Shown: positions 1 through 7,500 of the stretch, one piece after another
Layout: the number at the start of each line of letters is the position of its first letter
Position numbering within the stretch: the stretch's first letter is position 1
From: Roseburia sp.
GTDB lineage: Bacteria > Bacillota > Clostridia > Lachnospirales > Lachnospiraceae
NCBI GenBank assembly: GCA_003483745.1
Contig: DMYD01000026.1
Location: forward strand, 1-33,896
DNA: 33,896 bases
Direction of reading: 5' to 3'
Made by a program: the position numbers and the translations under genes
The notes under the pieces: model-generated
What the model saw: only the letters and a program-made list of their open reading frames with translations
Told to the model about the DNA's origin: nothing
Databases searched by the model: none

Positions 1-61
1 AAGTTTACCTCTGAACAGTAACCAAGAAGCTAGTTTTTGACAGTTTTCAAATAAAAAATAC

Positions 62-90
62 TTGCATAATAGAAGGTGCTATGCTATAAT
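62..90 (+). promoter_or_regulatory. Promoter of the tRNA-Tyr/tRNA-Leu unit
   Basis: TTGCAT at 62-67 and a perfect TATAAT at 85-90 are separated by exactly 17 bases. The expected start is near 97, about 30 bases before tRNA-Tyr. No separate promoter is evident in front of tRNA-Leu, so the two tRNAs are probably co-transcribed. Confidence 0.8.
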
Positions 91-128
91 CTTTTCTTGT
101 CAGAGCGCATTTTGCGTATCTGATAAAT

Positions 129-210
129 GGGCAGATTCCCGAGTGGCCAAAGGGGACAGACTGTAAATCTGCTGCAATTTGCTTCGGTGGTTCGAATCCA
201 CCTCTGCCCA
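129..210 (+). tRNA. tRNA-Tyr (anticodon GUA)
   Basis: The 82-base cloverleaf has the 7-bp acceptor stem GGGCAGA/TCTGCCC with discriminator A210. The anticodon loop CTGTAAA lies at 161-167, with GTA at 163-165. A long variable arm, typical of bacterial tRNA-Tyr, is followed by the T-arm GGTGGTTCGAATCCACC. No CCA is encoded after the discriminator. It reads UAC/UAU codons and pairs with tRNA-Leu downstream. Confidence 0.97.
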
Positions 211-294
211 TTGTGTATTGTCCGGTAGGAAGACATTTTTAAGTAGCTCGTGAGTGAAGGTTTTCGAACATAGGAGGCAATACATATGGGAAAT

Positions 295-378
295 GCCGGC
301 GTGGCGGAACTGGCAGACGCGCAGGACTTAAAATCCTGTTGTAGAAATACAGTACCGGTTCGATTCCGGTCGCCGGCA
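295..378 (+). tRNA. tRNA-Leu (anticodon UAA)
   Basis: The 84-base class II tRNA has the acceptor stem GCCGGCG/CGCCGGC with discriminator A378. The anticodon stem CAGGA/TCCTG encloses the loop CTTAAAA at 327-333, with TAA at 329-331. A long variable arm and the T-arm ACCGGTTCGATTCCGGT follow. It decodes UUA, which is by far the preferred Leu codon in the ribosomal protein genes of this window. Confidence 0.97.
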
Positions 379-400
379 TTATAAAGATTCTTCTAAAGAG

Positions 401-426
401 AGATCCTGTTAACAGGGTCTTATTTT
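401..426 (+). terminator. Rho-independent terminator after the tRNA pair
   Basis: AGATCCTG at 401-408 pairs with CAGGGTCT at 413-420 (one T-G pair) around a TTAA loop, followed by TATTTT. It lies 22 bases after tRNA-Leu. Confidence 0.8.
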
Positions 427-496
427 AATTCATTAGAAATTATAATAAGTAATTTTGAAATTTTAATGAAAACAAAATGTATTTCAAATAAAATTG

Positions 497-505
497 TGCT
501 ATAAT
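497..505 (+). promoter_or_regulatory. Extended -10 promoter of the chemotaxis receptor gene
   Basis: TGC followed by a perfect TATAAT (500-505) forms an extended -10. The -35 region (ATGTAT at 477-482) is poor. It does not resemble the SigD/FliA flagellar consensus often found before chemoreceptor genes. Confidence 0.55.
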
Positions 506-563
506 TCTGAAAAACACTAAGAAGGGGAAACCGTGTTCAAATTTGATACGGAAGAAAGGTACG

Positions 564-2252
564 ATGAAACAGGAAAAAGTAACATTTATTCATTCAATTT
601 CAGCGAAAATTACTTTGCTGGCGGTTTTTATTGTTGTCGTGTCTCTTGTAGGGAGTGTGATCAATGCCAGTTCAAAATCGAGGAAAGCTGTTGAAAACGT
701 AAATTCAAATTATATTCTGAGTCTTGCAGAGATGGGAGCACAGACGATCGGGAATATTCCGGCAGATATTGCAACAGATGAAGAATATTCGAAAATCATA
801 AGTGAGATCAACATGACAGGAGTAGAGAGTGCATATGCATATCTGGTATCAGAAGATGGCATGATGCTCTATCATCCGACCGCAGATAAGATTGGGCAGC
901 CAGTTGAAAACACTGTGGTTAAAGAGGTGGTATCACAGCTTGCGTCCGGAACTGTTCCGGAGGATGCTGTTGTTGAATATGATTTTAATGGTTCGATCAA
1001 GTATGCAGGATATGCCCTGACACCGGATCACATGATCGTGGTCGTAACTGCTGACAAAGATGAGATTGTAGCACCAATCGACAAAATGATACATTCCATG
1101 ATCGGTATAGCTTTGATCGTAATGGTTGTCTGTGCAGCTATGGGGTATCTGTTAAGCCGTTTGATCTGTAAACCACTGGAACATCTGACCGGGATCATAA
1201 AGAATACAGCAGATCTTAACTTCAGCCATAATGCAAAGAGTGACAGCCTGTGTAAGAGAACAGATGAAACCGGTTTTATGGCGCGGGAACTCCGTGTTAT
1301 GAGAAGAAATCTGCGTGAGATGGTTGCAAATATTGACACAGCAAGCCAGCAGATCACCGGAAATGTAGATGGATTAAAACAGGTAACTGAGACGGTGGAT
1401 CATATGTGTTCGGATAACTCCGCAACCAGCCAGCAGCTTGCAGCGGGTATGCAGGAGACCGCAGCAACGACTGTAAATATCAATGAAAATGTCGGCACCA
1501 TGAAAGAGGAAGCTGACAGACTTACAGAAATGGCTGAAAAAGGTGCAGATGTTTCCAACGAGGTTATGGACAGAGCAAAGAATCTGTGTAATAAGACAGT
1601 AACTGCAAGTAACCGTACCATGGAAATGTATACGAATGTGAAAGAAAAATCCGAAAAGGCGATCGAGGGATCAAAGGCAGTTGAAAAGATCAATGAGCTG
1701 ACCAACACCATTATGGAAATTTCTTCCCAGACCGGACTTTTAGCATTGAATGCAAGTATTGAGGCTGCGAGAGCCGGAGAAGCAGGACGTGGATTTGCAG
1801 TTGTTGCAACAGAGATCGGAAGTCTTGCAGACCAGACCTCAAAAGCAATCGCAGATATCGGTAATATTGTAAAGGCTGTCAATGAAGCAGTTGGTAATAT
1901 GACAGAGTGCTTAAGTGAGACAACCGGATTTTTGGAGACGACCGTACTTGAAGATTATAAAGAATTTGAGCAGGTAGGTGTCCAGTATCAGGATGATGCA
2001 GATGCATTCAAGTCCAACATGAATCAGGTAAAAGATTCTATGCTGCAGCTCTCGGATCTGATCGAGTCGATCGCACAGGCATTAAGCGGTATCAACGATA
2101 CTGTTGGTGAAGCAGCGGTCGGTGTATCCGATATTGCATCAAAGACAAGCGGCATGGTGGAGAAAACAGGTGCTACACATGATATGGTATCCGAATGTTA
2201 CTCCTGCGCAGATGAGCTCCGTGAGATCGTTGGCAAATTTGTCTTAAACTAA
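564..2252 (+). CDS. Methyl-accepting chemotaxis protein
   Basis: Inner-membrane chemoreceptor that would signal through CheW/CheA to the flagellar motor. Seen: TM1 at about residues 14-33; an extracytoplasmic sensor to about 177 with a Cache-like stretch (AYLVSEDGMMLYHP); TM2 at about 178-200; a HAMP segment; and a long coiled-coil signalling domain. The hairpin tip EISSQTGLLALNASIEAARAG, near residue 385, is the near-invariant CheA/CheW contact. The ATG at 564 is chosen because GAAGAAAGG precedes it; a TTG at 543 would add 7 residues but has only a distant AAGGGG. It is a single gene with its own promoter and terminator. The ligand cannot be read from the sequence. It implies a motile host. 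Confidence 0.93.
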   Translation: MKQEKVTFIHSISAKITLLAVFIVVVSLVGSVINASSKSRKAVENVNSNYILSLAEMGAQTIGNIPADIATDEEYSKIISEINMTGVESAYAYLVSEDGMMLYHPTADKIGQPVENTVVKEVVSQLASGTVPEDAVVEYDFNGSIKYAGYALTPDHMIVVVTADKDEIVAPIDKMIHSMIGIALIVMVVCAAMGYLLSRLICKPLEHLTGIIKNTADLNFSHNAKSDSLCKRTDETGFMARELRVMRRNLREMVANIDTASQQITGNVDGLKQVTETVDHMCSDNSATSQQLAAGMQETAATTVNINENVGTMKEEADRLTEMAEKGADVSNEVMDRAKNLCNKTVTASNRTMEMYTNVKEKSEKAIEGSKAVEKINELTNTIMEISSQTGLLALNASIEAARAGEAGRGFAVVATEIGSLADQTSKAIADIGNIVKAVNEAVGNMTECLSETTGFLETTVLEDYKEFEQVGVQYQDDADAFKSNMNQVKDSMLQLSDLIESIAQALSGINDTVGEAAVGVSDIASKTSGMVEKTGATHDMVSECYSCADELREIVGKFVLN

Positions 2253-2278
2253 GTGAATCTATTGTCATGAATTATGGC

Positions 2279-2326
2279 CTGTCCTCATAAGATGTGGTAA
2301 TCACAGATTATGAGGGCAGTTTTTTT
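2279..2326 (+). terminator. Terminator of the chemoreceptor gene
   Basis: CTGTCCTCATAA (2279-2290) pairs with TTATGAGGGCAG (2308-2319), with one G-T pair, followed by seven T (2320-2326). A palindromic repeat begins one base later. Confidence 0.85.
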
Positions 2327-2327
2327 A

Positions 2328-2352
2328 TTCATAGGAAATTACGTCCCATAAA
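2328..2352 (+). repeat. 25-bp imperfect palindromic intergenic element, copy 1
   Basis: TTCATAGGA-AATTACG-TCCCATAAA: 9-bp arms around a 7-base centre. A second copy with the same centre (TTTATAGGA-AATTACG-TCCTATGAA) lies at 27932-27956. Both copies sit immediately 3' of a terminator T-tract. I do not recognise the family. Confidence 0.7.
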
Positions 2353-2402
2353 TTAAAAAATTGCAGGATATCTGTGTGAAAGTATGTGGTAGGGAGGTTA
2401 TG

Positions 2403-5024
2403 ATGCAGGAGAAGTCATATGAGCAGGTAAATGAGCAGAAACGGGGATACAATCTGTTAGATAAGGAAGAAGAAAAATCACTGTTTGCGTGTTTTTTCGA
2501 ACAGCTTAACGATCCGCTTATTTTTATCCTGTTTGCGGCGGCGGCAATATCCCTGCTGCTCCGGGAATATGGAGATATGTGCATTATACTTGCAGTTGTA
2601 TTGTTAAATGCGATGGTCGGTGTGATCCAGGAGGGAAAAGCGAAGCGGGCGTTAGAGGCATTAGAGAAAATGACAAGTCCGCATGCCCTGATCCATGATG
2701 CGGATGGAATCCGGGAGATTCCTGCGGCTGATCTGATCCCGGGAGATATTGTCTGTTTAGAGGCGGGACGGCAGGTGCCTGCAGATATCAGAATTATTTC
2801 TGCAGTTAACTTAAAAATAGAAGAGTCGGCATTGACAGGGGAATCTGTTCCGGTTTCTAAAAATACGACGGATCAAAATGAGGCATATATGACCACAAAT
2901 GTTACCTGTGGCCGTGGAGAAGGTGTCGTTACTGCGATCGGGATGGATACGAAGATAGGAGGTATCGCAAAACTGCTTTCCGGAACCAAAACGGAGCTGA
3001 CACCCTTGCAGAAGCGACTTGCGGATCTTGGAAAACTGCTTGGTACGGTTTCTGTTTTTTTGTGCATCATGTTATTTGTAATGGCAGTTTTGCAGAGACG
3101 CAATGTTGCAGAGATGCTGATCACAGCAATATCATTGGCGGTTGCAGCGGTTCCGGAAGGACTGCCGGCGATCGTTACAATGGTACTGGCACTTTCCGTG
3201 TCGCGCATGGTAAAGGTAAATACAATTGTAAAACGACTGCCGAGTGTGGAGACATTAGGCTGTGTGAGTGTGGTATGCTCGGATAAGACCGGAACACTGA
3301 CGCAGAACCGAATGACGGTGACAAAATGTTACACGGATGGGAAAATATGTGAGCCAAAGCGCTTAAATCGCAGAAAAGACAGGTATTTTCTGGAGGGATA
3401 TGCGCTCTGTAATGATGCATCCATCCTTGGAGAGCGGATCGGTGATCCGACAGAGCTTGCATTGCTTGATATGGCGGCAGAATTTGAGATACAAAGAGAA
3501 CATTTAGAAGAAAGGTTTCCGAGAACGCAGGAAATCGCGTTTGATTCTGACCGGAAGATGATGACGACACTGCATCGCGGGGAGAAAGAAAGTATTTCTT
3601 ATACCAAAGGTTCGCCGGATGAAATTTTAGAGCGTGCCACGTTTTTGTTAGAAGGCGGCGAGCGGATACCGATGACGCCGGAGAGACGAAAAGTGATTGA
3701 TCAGGTGATCCATACATTTACCGGGGAGGCACTCAGGGTACTGGCACTTGGAATGAGAAATCCGGCTTCGGGCCTGACGGAAAATGGTTTGACATTTATA
3801 GGAGTTGTCGGGATGGCAGATCCCATACGGCCGGAGGCGGAAAATGCCGTGCAGGAATTTTACCGTGCGGGGGTAAAGACGGTCATGATCACGGGAGACC
3901 GGATTGATACGGCGTTTGCGATTGCAAAAGAGCTGCACATTGCATCCGAGGAGAGTGAGTGCATTTCCGGCGAAGAGTTAATGGACATGACGGATGAGAT
4001 GCTCGCGGAGAAGATAAAAAAAGTGCGCGTATTTGCACATGTTTCACCGGAACACAAGGTGCGCATCGTGGCGGCATGTAAGAAAAATGGAGAGATTACT
4101 GCGATGACCGGAGACGGAGTCAATGATGCACCATCCTTAAAGGCTGCAGATGTCGGGATCGCTATGGGGAAGGCGGGAACGGATGTGGCGAAAAATGCCG
4201 CGGACATTGTACTGACGGATGATAATTTTGCAACGATTGCGAAGGCAATCGCGCAGGGAAGGTGTATTTATGAAAATATCCGTAAGTCCGTAATATTTCT
4301 GTTATCCTCTAATTTCGGCGAGATCATAACAATGCTTGCGGCTGTGGCCTGTGGCTTTGCGGCACCGTTAAAATCAAGCCATATTCTCTGGATCAACCTG
4401 ATCACAGATTCCCTTCCGGCACTTGCGCTTGGCGTGGATGAGGAGGAAAATAAAAGTTATATGGACAGACCGCCACGCGGAAAAGATGAGAGTCTGTTTG
4501 CGGGCGGTGGATTAAACTGCACCTGCTTTTATGGGGCGTTGATCGCATTGATCAGTACGGTGGCATTTTTACAGCTTCCGGTGGGAATCCTGCTTTTGTC
4601 GGGGAGGCAGATCACACCGGCAGCAATACGGACATTGCTTATGGATACGGCACTTTTAAGCCGTTGTCAGACCTATGCATTTACAGTGCTTGGCATGTCG
4701 CAGCTGTTTCATGCGATCGGCATGCGCGATGTCGAAACATCATTGTTCCGGATAAACCATCTGGAAAACAGGTTAATGATCGCTGCATTTGCAATCGGAA
4801 TTGGACTGCAGCTTCTTGTGACAGAGGTGCCTTATTTTATCAGCCTGTTTGGAACCTGTAAACTGACATTGCTTGAATGGGTAAAATTGTTAGTACTTGC
4901 ATCTATGCCTTTGTTTGCCCATGAACTGCTGGTATTCGGAAGTTGTTTAGGAGAAAAAGAAGTTAAGAAAAATGCAAACAATGGGGCAGGAGAGATGGCA
5001 GCGTCCGGTGGGCGTTGGAGCTAA
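2403..5024 (+). CDS. Cation-translocating P-type ATPase (Ca2+-type, P2)
   Basis: Membrane ATPase of about 873 residues, the usual length for bacterial P2-type (SERCA/PMCA-like) pumps, which expel Ca2+ or a related cation. In order: an N-terminal cation-ATPase segment; TM1-2; the actuator loop TGES at about 145-148; TM4 PEGLP at about 251-255 (cation-site motif of Ca2+ pumps); phosphorylation motif DKTGT at about 294-298; nucleotide-binding KGSPDE; hinge TGDGVNDAP near 568; and six C-terminal TM helices. Catalytic residues are complete. ATG 2403 is chosen because AGGGAGG (2391-2397) sits 5 bases upstream; an ATG at 2400 is too close and a TTG at 2361 lacks a site. Ion specificity is inferred from family resemblance; Mn2+ or a monovalent ion cannot be excluded. 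Confidence 0.93.
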   Translation: MQEKSYEQVNEQKRGYNLLDKEEEKSLFACFFEQLNDPLIFILFAAAAISLLLREYGDMCIILAVVLLNAMVGVIQEGKAKRALEALEKMTSPHALIHDADGIREIPAADLIPGDIVCLEAGRQVPADIRIISAVNLKIEESALTGESVPVSKNTTDQNEAYMTTNVTCGRGEGVVTAIGMDTKIGGIAKLLSGTKTELTPLQKRLADLGKLLGTVSVFLCIMLFVMAVLQRRNVAEMLITAISLAVAAVPEGLPAIVTMVLALSVSRMVKVNTIVKRLPSVETLGCVSVVCSDKTGTLTQNRMTVTKCYTDGKICEPKRLNRRKDRYFLEGYALCNDASILGERIGDPTELALLDMAAEFEIQREHLEERFPRTQEIAFDSDRKMMTTLHRGEKESISYTKGSPDEILERATFLLEGGERIPMTPERRKVIDQVIHTFTGEALRVLALGMRNPASGLTENGLTFIGVVGMADPIRPEAENAVQEFYRAGVKTVMITGDRIDTAFAIAKELHIASEESECISGEELMDMTDEMLAEKIKKVRVFAHVSPEHKVRIVAACKKNGEITAMTGDGVNDAPSLKAADVGIAMGKAGTDVAKNAADIVLTDDNFATIAKAIAQGRCIYENIRKSVIFLLSSNFGEIITMLAAVACGFAAPLKSSHILWINLITDSLPALALGVDEEENKSYMDRPPRGKDESLFAGGGLNCTCFYGALIALISTVAFLQLPVGILLLSGRQITPAAIRTLLMDTALLSRCQTYAFTVLGMSQLFHAIGMRDVETSLFRINHLENRLMIAAFAIGIGLQLLVTEVPYFISLFGTCKLTLLEWVKLLVLASMPLFAHELLVFGSCLGEKEVKKNANNGAGEMAASGGRWS

Positions 5025-5032
5025 AAAAAACA

Positions 5033-5061
5033 TTCATTTTTTGCGGGGGGTGTGTTATAAT
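5033..5061 (+). promoter_or_regulatory. Promoter before the SseB-like gene
   Basis: Perfect TATAAT at 5056-5061 with an extended TGT just upstream, and TTCATT at 5033-5038 spaced 17 bases away. It starts 9 bases after the ATPase stop codon. No convincing terminator separates the two genes, so read-through is possible. Confidence 0.6.
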
Positions 5062-5113
5062 GAGATGTCCGTAAGTATGGGGCAGGTTTTTGCAGGAAAG
5101 GATATTAGAAATT

Positions 5114-6028
5114 ATGGAAGAGAAAATGACAATGGAAATCACAAACGACAGACTTGAGGAGGCCATTAAGGAATATGCAGCAGATCGAACCAAAGAGCGT
5201 CTTACCACAGTTCTTAATCTGCTTCGCCCGACAAAGCTGTTTGTGCCGGCAATGTTACAGGCACCGGATCGTCCGATTCCATGTTTTTTAAAGAATAGTA
5301 ATGAAGAACAGTTTTTAGTTGTATATACGTCAAAAGAGCAGATACCGGAGGAACCAAAGAGCCAGGCGATGCTTAGCATGCCATTCCCGGCGTGCAACAA
5401 TATTGTTGTAAAACCGGAGTTAAAACTTGCAGGAATGGTGATCAATCCGTTCTCTGACAACCTTGTATTAAAGACAGAGCTGGTGCAGAAGTTACATGAG
5501 GCTGATGAGCAGGCGGCAAAACGTGCAGCACAGATGAAACAGGTAAAGATGACACCGGCACAGTTCCAGGTGTTTGTAAAACGTCAGGTTGAGTTTGGCG
5601 TATTGCCGAAGCGTCTGTTTACCGAAAAACAGGAGTTCATCAACAAGTTGTGTGATGAAAAAGAGACTTTTGTCAATGAGATTTTTGCAGGCGTGTTCAA
5701 GGAGCCAAAGTTAAATCCATACACAGAGAACGATTACTCAGTGATGGCACTTGACATTGCAGAAGATCTTACCTTAGTTCGTGTAGATCTTCCGGAAAAA
5801 GGATTAGTTCCGCCGCTCTGCTATCGTATTTACATGACGATCAATCCAAAAACCGGAAAAGCCGGCTATTATACGATCGAAATGTCCAAAGAAAAAGATG
5901 TCCGCATGTTAGGAGAATTTTTAGAGGACGGAAAACATGTAGATCACGGTGTTGCACCGGTAGAGGGTGCTGAACTTCAGAAGATCATGGACCTTGCCAG
6001 AGGCGAAGGCGCTGAGATGACAAGCTAG
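5114..6028 (+). CDS. SseB family protein
   Basis: Cytoplasmic protein of about 304 residues. The N-terminal part (LLRPTKLFVPAM, then FLVVYTSKEQIPE, then INPFSDNLVL) follows the SseB fold pattern: a short strand-rich domain named after E. coli SseB, overexpression of which alters serine sensitivity and whose biochemical role is unclear. The C-terminal half (YYTIEMSKEKDVRMLGEF) resembles the second SseB-associated domain. No TM segment or signal peptide is seen. The start is uncertain: ATGs at 5114, 5126 and 5132 are in frame. AAGGA sits 11 bases before 5114 and a weaker GGAAG precedes 5126. It is monocistronic, between its own promoter and a bidirectional terminator. Confidence 0.75.
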   Translation: MEEKMTMEITNDRLEEAIKEYAADRTKERLTTVLNLLRPTKLFVPAMLQAPDRPIPCFLKNSNEEQFLVVYTSKEQIPEEPKSQAMLSMPFPACNNIVVKPELKLAGMVINPFSDNLVLKTELVQKLHEADEQAAKRAAQMKQVKMTPAQFQVFVKRQVEFGVLPKRLFTEKQEFINKLCDEKETFVNEIFAGVFKEPKLNPYTENDYSVMALDIAEDLTLVRVDLPEKGLVPPLCYRIYMTINPKTGKAGYYTIEMSKEKDVRMLGEFLEDGKHVDHGVAPVEGAELQKIMDLARGEGAEMTS

Positions 6029-6060
6029 AAGTAAAAAATAATGCAATTATAAGATAAAAA

Positions 6061-6123
6061 AATGATGTTGGGGCCGAATAGTGACTGACAAATTTTAATG
6101 CACTATTTGACTCCAACATCATT
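6061..6123. terminator. Bidirectional terminator between sseB-like gene and ybaK
   Basis: Perfect 11-bp outer stem AATGATGTTGG (6061-6071) / CCAACATCATT (6113-6123), plus an inner 7-bp stem AATAGTG/CACTATT (6077-6083 / 6101-6107). The plus strand continues with TTCTTTA. The minus strand continues with seven T, so it serves ybaK best. It lies between convergent genes. Confidence 0.85.
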
Positions 6124-6126
6124 TCT

Positions 6127-6627
6127 TTAGTTATGCTGGATAATATCCGCATACTGCCCGCGGGTTACTTTTAAGAGCGCATCCGGGTTTACCGTGATGG
6201 AAGTGCCGATGCGTCCGCCACTGATATATATCTTATCGAAGGAAGCGGCACTTTCGTGGACGACAGTCGGAAACTGTTTTTTCATGCCAAGCGGAGAGCA
6301 GCCGCCGCGCACATAGCCGGTAAGAGGGGTTAAATCTTTTACATGGAGCATTTCAAGTGATTTTTCGCCGACACATTTTGCAGCTGCTTTCAGATCAACT
6401 TCCTCTGCAATCGGTACTACAAAAACATAATACTGTTTATTCCCACCGGCGGCAGGTTTGCCTGCCTGCATGACGAGTGTTTTAAAAGACTGTTCTACCG
6501 GGGCACCGGTCTTTTCAGCAGTATGCAGTCCGTCTATAAATTCGTCACACTCATAATTGATGATTTCGTAAGGTATTTTATTGCGGTCTAAAATGCGCAT
6601 GGCATTTGTCTTTACTTCTTTTCCCAT
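6127..6627 (-). CDS. ybaK: Cys-tRNA(Pro)/Cys-tRNA(Cys) deacylase, YbaK/EbsC family
   Basis: Trans-editing enzyme of 166 residues, full length for YbaK. It hydrolyses Cys mischarged onto tRNA-Pro by prolyl-tRNA synthetase. The YbaK core is clear: TAEKTGAPVEQSFKTLV, then VPIAEEVDLKAAAKCVGEKSLEML (substrate-pocket lysines), then GYVRGGCSPLGMKK, ending with a GGRIG-type turn. AAAGGAG lies about 10 bases before the ATG. It has its own promoter at 6672-6700 and shares the bidirectional terminator downstream. Function follows from the family. Confidence 0.93.
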   Translation of the reverse strand: MGKEVKTNAMRILDRNKIPYEIINYECDEFIDGLHTAEKTGAPVEQSFKTLVMQAGKPAAGGNKQYYVFVVPIAEEVDLKAAAKCVGEKSLEMLHVKDLTPLTGYVRGGCSPLGMKKQFPTVVHESAASFDKIYISGGRIGTSITVNPDALLKVTRGQYADIIQHN

Positions 6628-6671
6628 AGAGAGAAAACTCCTTTCATAATAATTGTTTTTAAACTGCGCTC

Positions 6672-6700
6672 ATTGTAACACCACAGTAAAAAATAGACAA
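6672..6700 (-). promoter_or_regulatory. Promoter of ybaK
   Basis: On the minus strand, TTGTCT (6695-6700) and TACAAT (6672-6677) are separated by 17 bases. It lies 45 bases upstream of the ybaK start. Confidence 0.7.
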
Positions 6701-6717
6701 CTGAAACAGAATGTATG

Positions 6718-6746
6718 TTTACGAAAAAATAAAAAAATGTTATTCT
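6718..6746 (+). promoter_or_regulatory. Promoter of the DUF308-like gene
   Basis: TTTACG (6718-6723) and TATTCT (6741-6746), 17 bases apart with an A-rich spacer. It diverges from the ybaK promoter. Confidence 0.55.
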
Positions 6747-6830
6747 AAAAGAGTAATTCAGGGTAATAGATGAAGTAAAAAATTACGTCATACATAGAAC
6801 AAACATGGGTGACGGGAAATGAGGCAGAGT

Positions 6831-7412
6831 ATGAAAGATTTTTTTAAGAGAGTAAAGATGGATGCAATCCTGTCGGCAATCTTATGCATTGTATTGGGGG
6901 TAGTTCTGATCGCCTGGCCGGGAGAGACGATCAACATTGTCTGCAAAGTACTTGCAGCCGGTCTGATCATTCTTGGTGTGGTGGAGCTGTTTTCCTATAT
7001 TACCAATAAAGGCGGTTATATGTTTACCGGAGCTTTAGGCCTGATTGTGCTGATCGTTGGTGTATGGATCTTTTTAAAACCAGAAAGCATCGTAAGCCTT
7101 ATTCCAATCGTGATTGGTGTGATTTTAGCAGTTCATGGTGTGCAGGATGTGAAAATGGCGATCGAGTCAAAGAACAGCGGATATGACAGATGGTGGATCA
7201 TGTTGATCATTGCCATTATCAGCATCGCGTTTGGCGTGCTCTGCATTGTGAATGCATTTGGCATGGTAAAACTTGCCATGCAGTTTGTCGGAGCTGCCTT
7301 GATCTATGATGGAATCAGTGCTCTGTGGGTTGTGACAAAAACAGTGCGGACTGTAAAAGAGATGGAACGGGAAGCAAAGGCAGTGGATGTAGATTATAAA
7401 GAGGTTGACTGA
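6831..7412 (+). CDS. DUF308 / HdeD-like six-TM membrane protein
   Basis: Small integral membrane protein of about 193 residues built from pairs of hydrophobic helices (AILSAILCIVLGVVLIAWPG; ALGLIVLIVGVWIFLKPES; SLIPIVIGVILAVHGVQDV; WWIMLIIAIISIAFGVLCI; FVGAALIYDGISALWVV). Repeated glycine-rich helices with short loops containing WPG and PES are typical of the DUF308 family that includes E. coli HdeD (acid resistance). The molecular function is unknown. ATG 6831 is preferred over 6819 because TGAGG lies 6 bases upstream. It has its own promoter and terminator and no operon partner. Confidence 0.8.
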   Translation: MKDFFKRVKMDAILSAILCIVLGVVLIAWPGETINIVCKVLAAGLIILGVVELFSYITNKGGYMFTGALGLIVLIVGVWIFLKPESIVSLIPIVIGVILAVHGVQDVKMAIESKNSGYDRWWIMLIIAIISIAFGVLCIVNAFGMVKLAMQFVGAALIYDGISALWVVTKTVRTVKEMEREAKAVDVDYKEVD

Positions 7413-7433
7413 TAGGATAGAAAGAAACTAAGA

Positions 7434-7478
7434 AGTGCCCCAAAAAAGTCTGGATATGGCTTTTTGGGGGCACTTTTT
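7434..7478 (+). terminator. Terminator after the DUF308-like gene
   Basis: AGTGCCCCAAAAAAG pairs with CTTTTTGGGGGCACT (G-T pairs tolerated), followed by five T. It lies between convergent genes and may also slow minus-strand transcripts, though the T-tract on that side is weaker. Confidence 0.8.
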
Positions 7479-7500
7479 AGTTAATTCATGAGAGGAGGGA

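Noticed and set aside
100..285. Minus-strand 61-codon frame over tRNA-Tyr
   Set aside because: It is the antisense of the tRNA gene, with no ribosome binding site; a well-known artefact of tRNA-Tyr sequence.
285..383. 32-codon frame through tRNA-Leu as a protein gene
   Set aside because: The encoded sequence is dictated by tRNA structure. Kept only as a low-interest observation because of the upstream AGGAGG.
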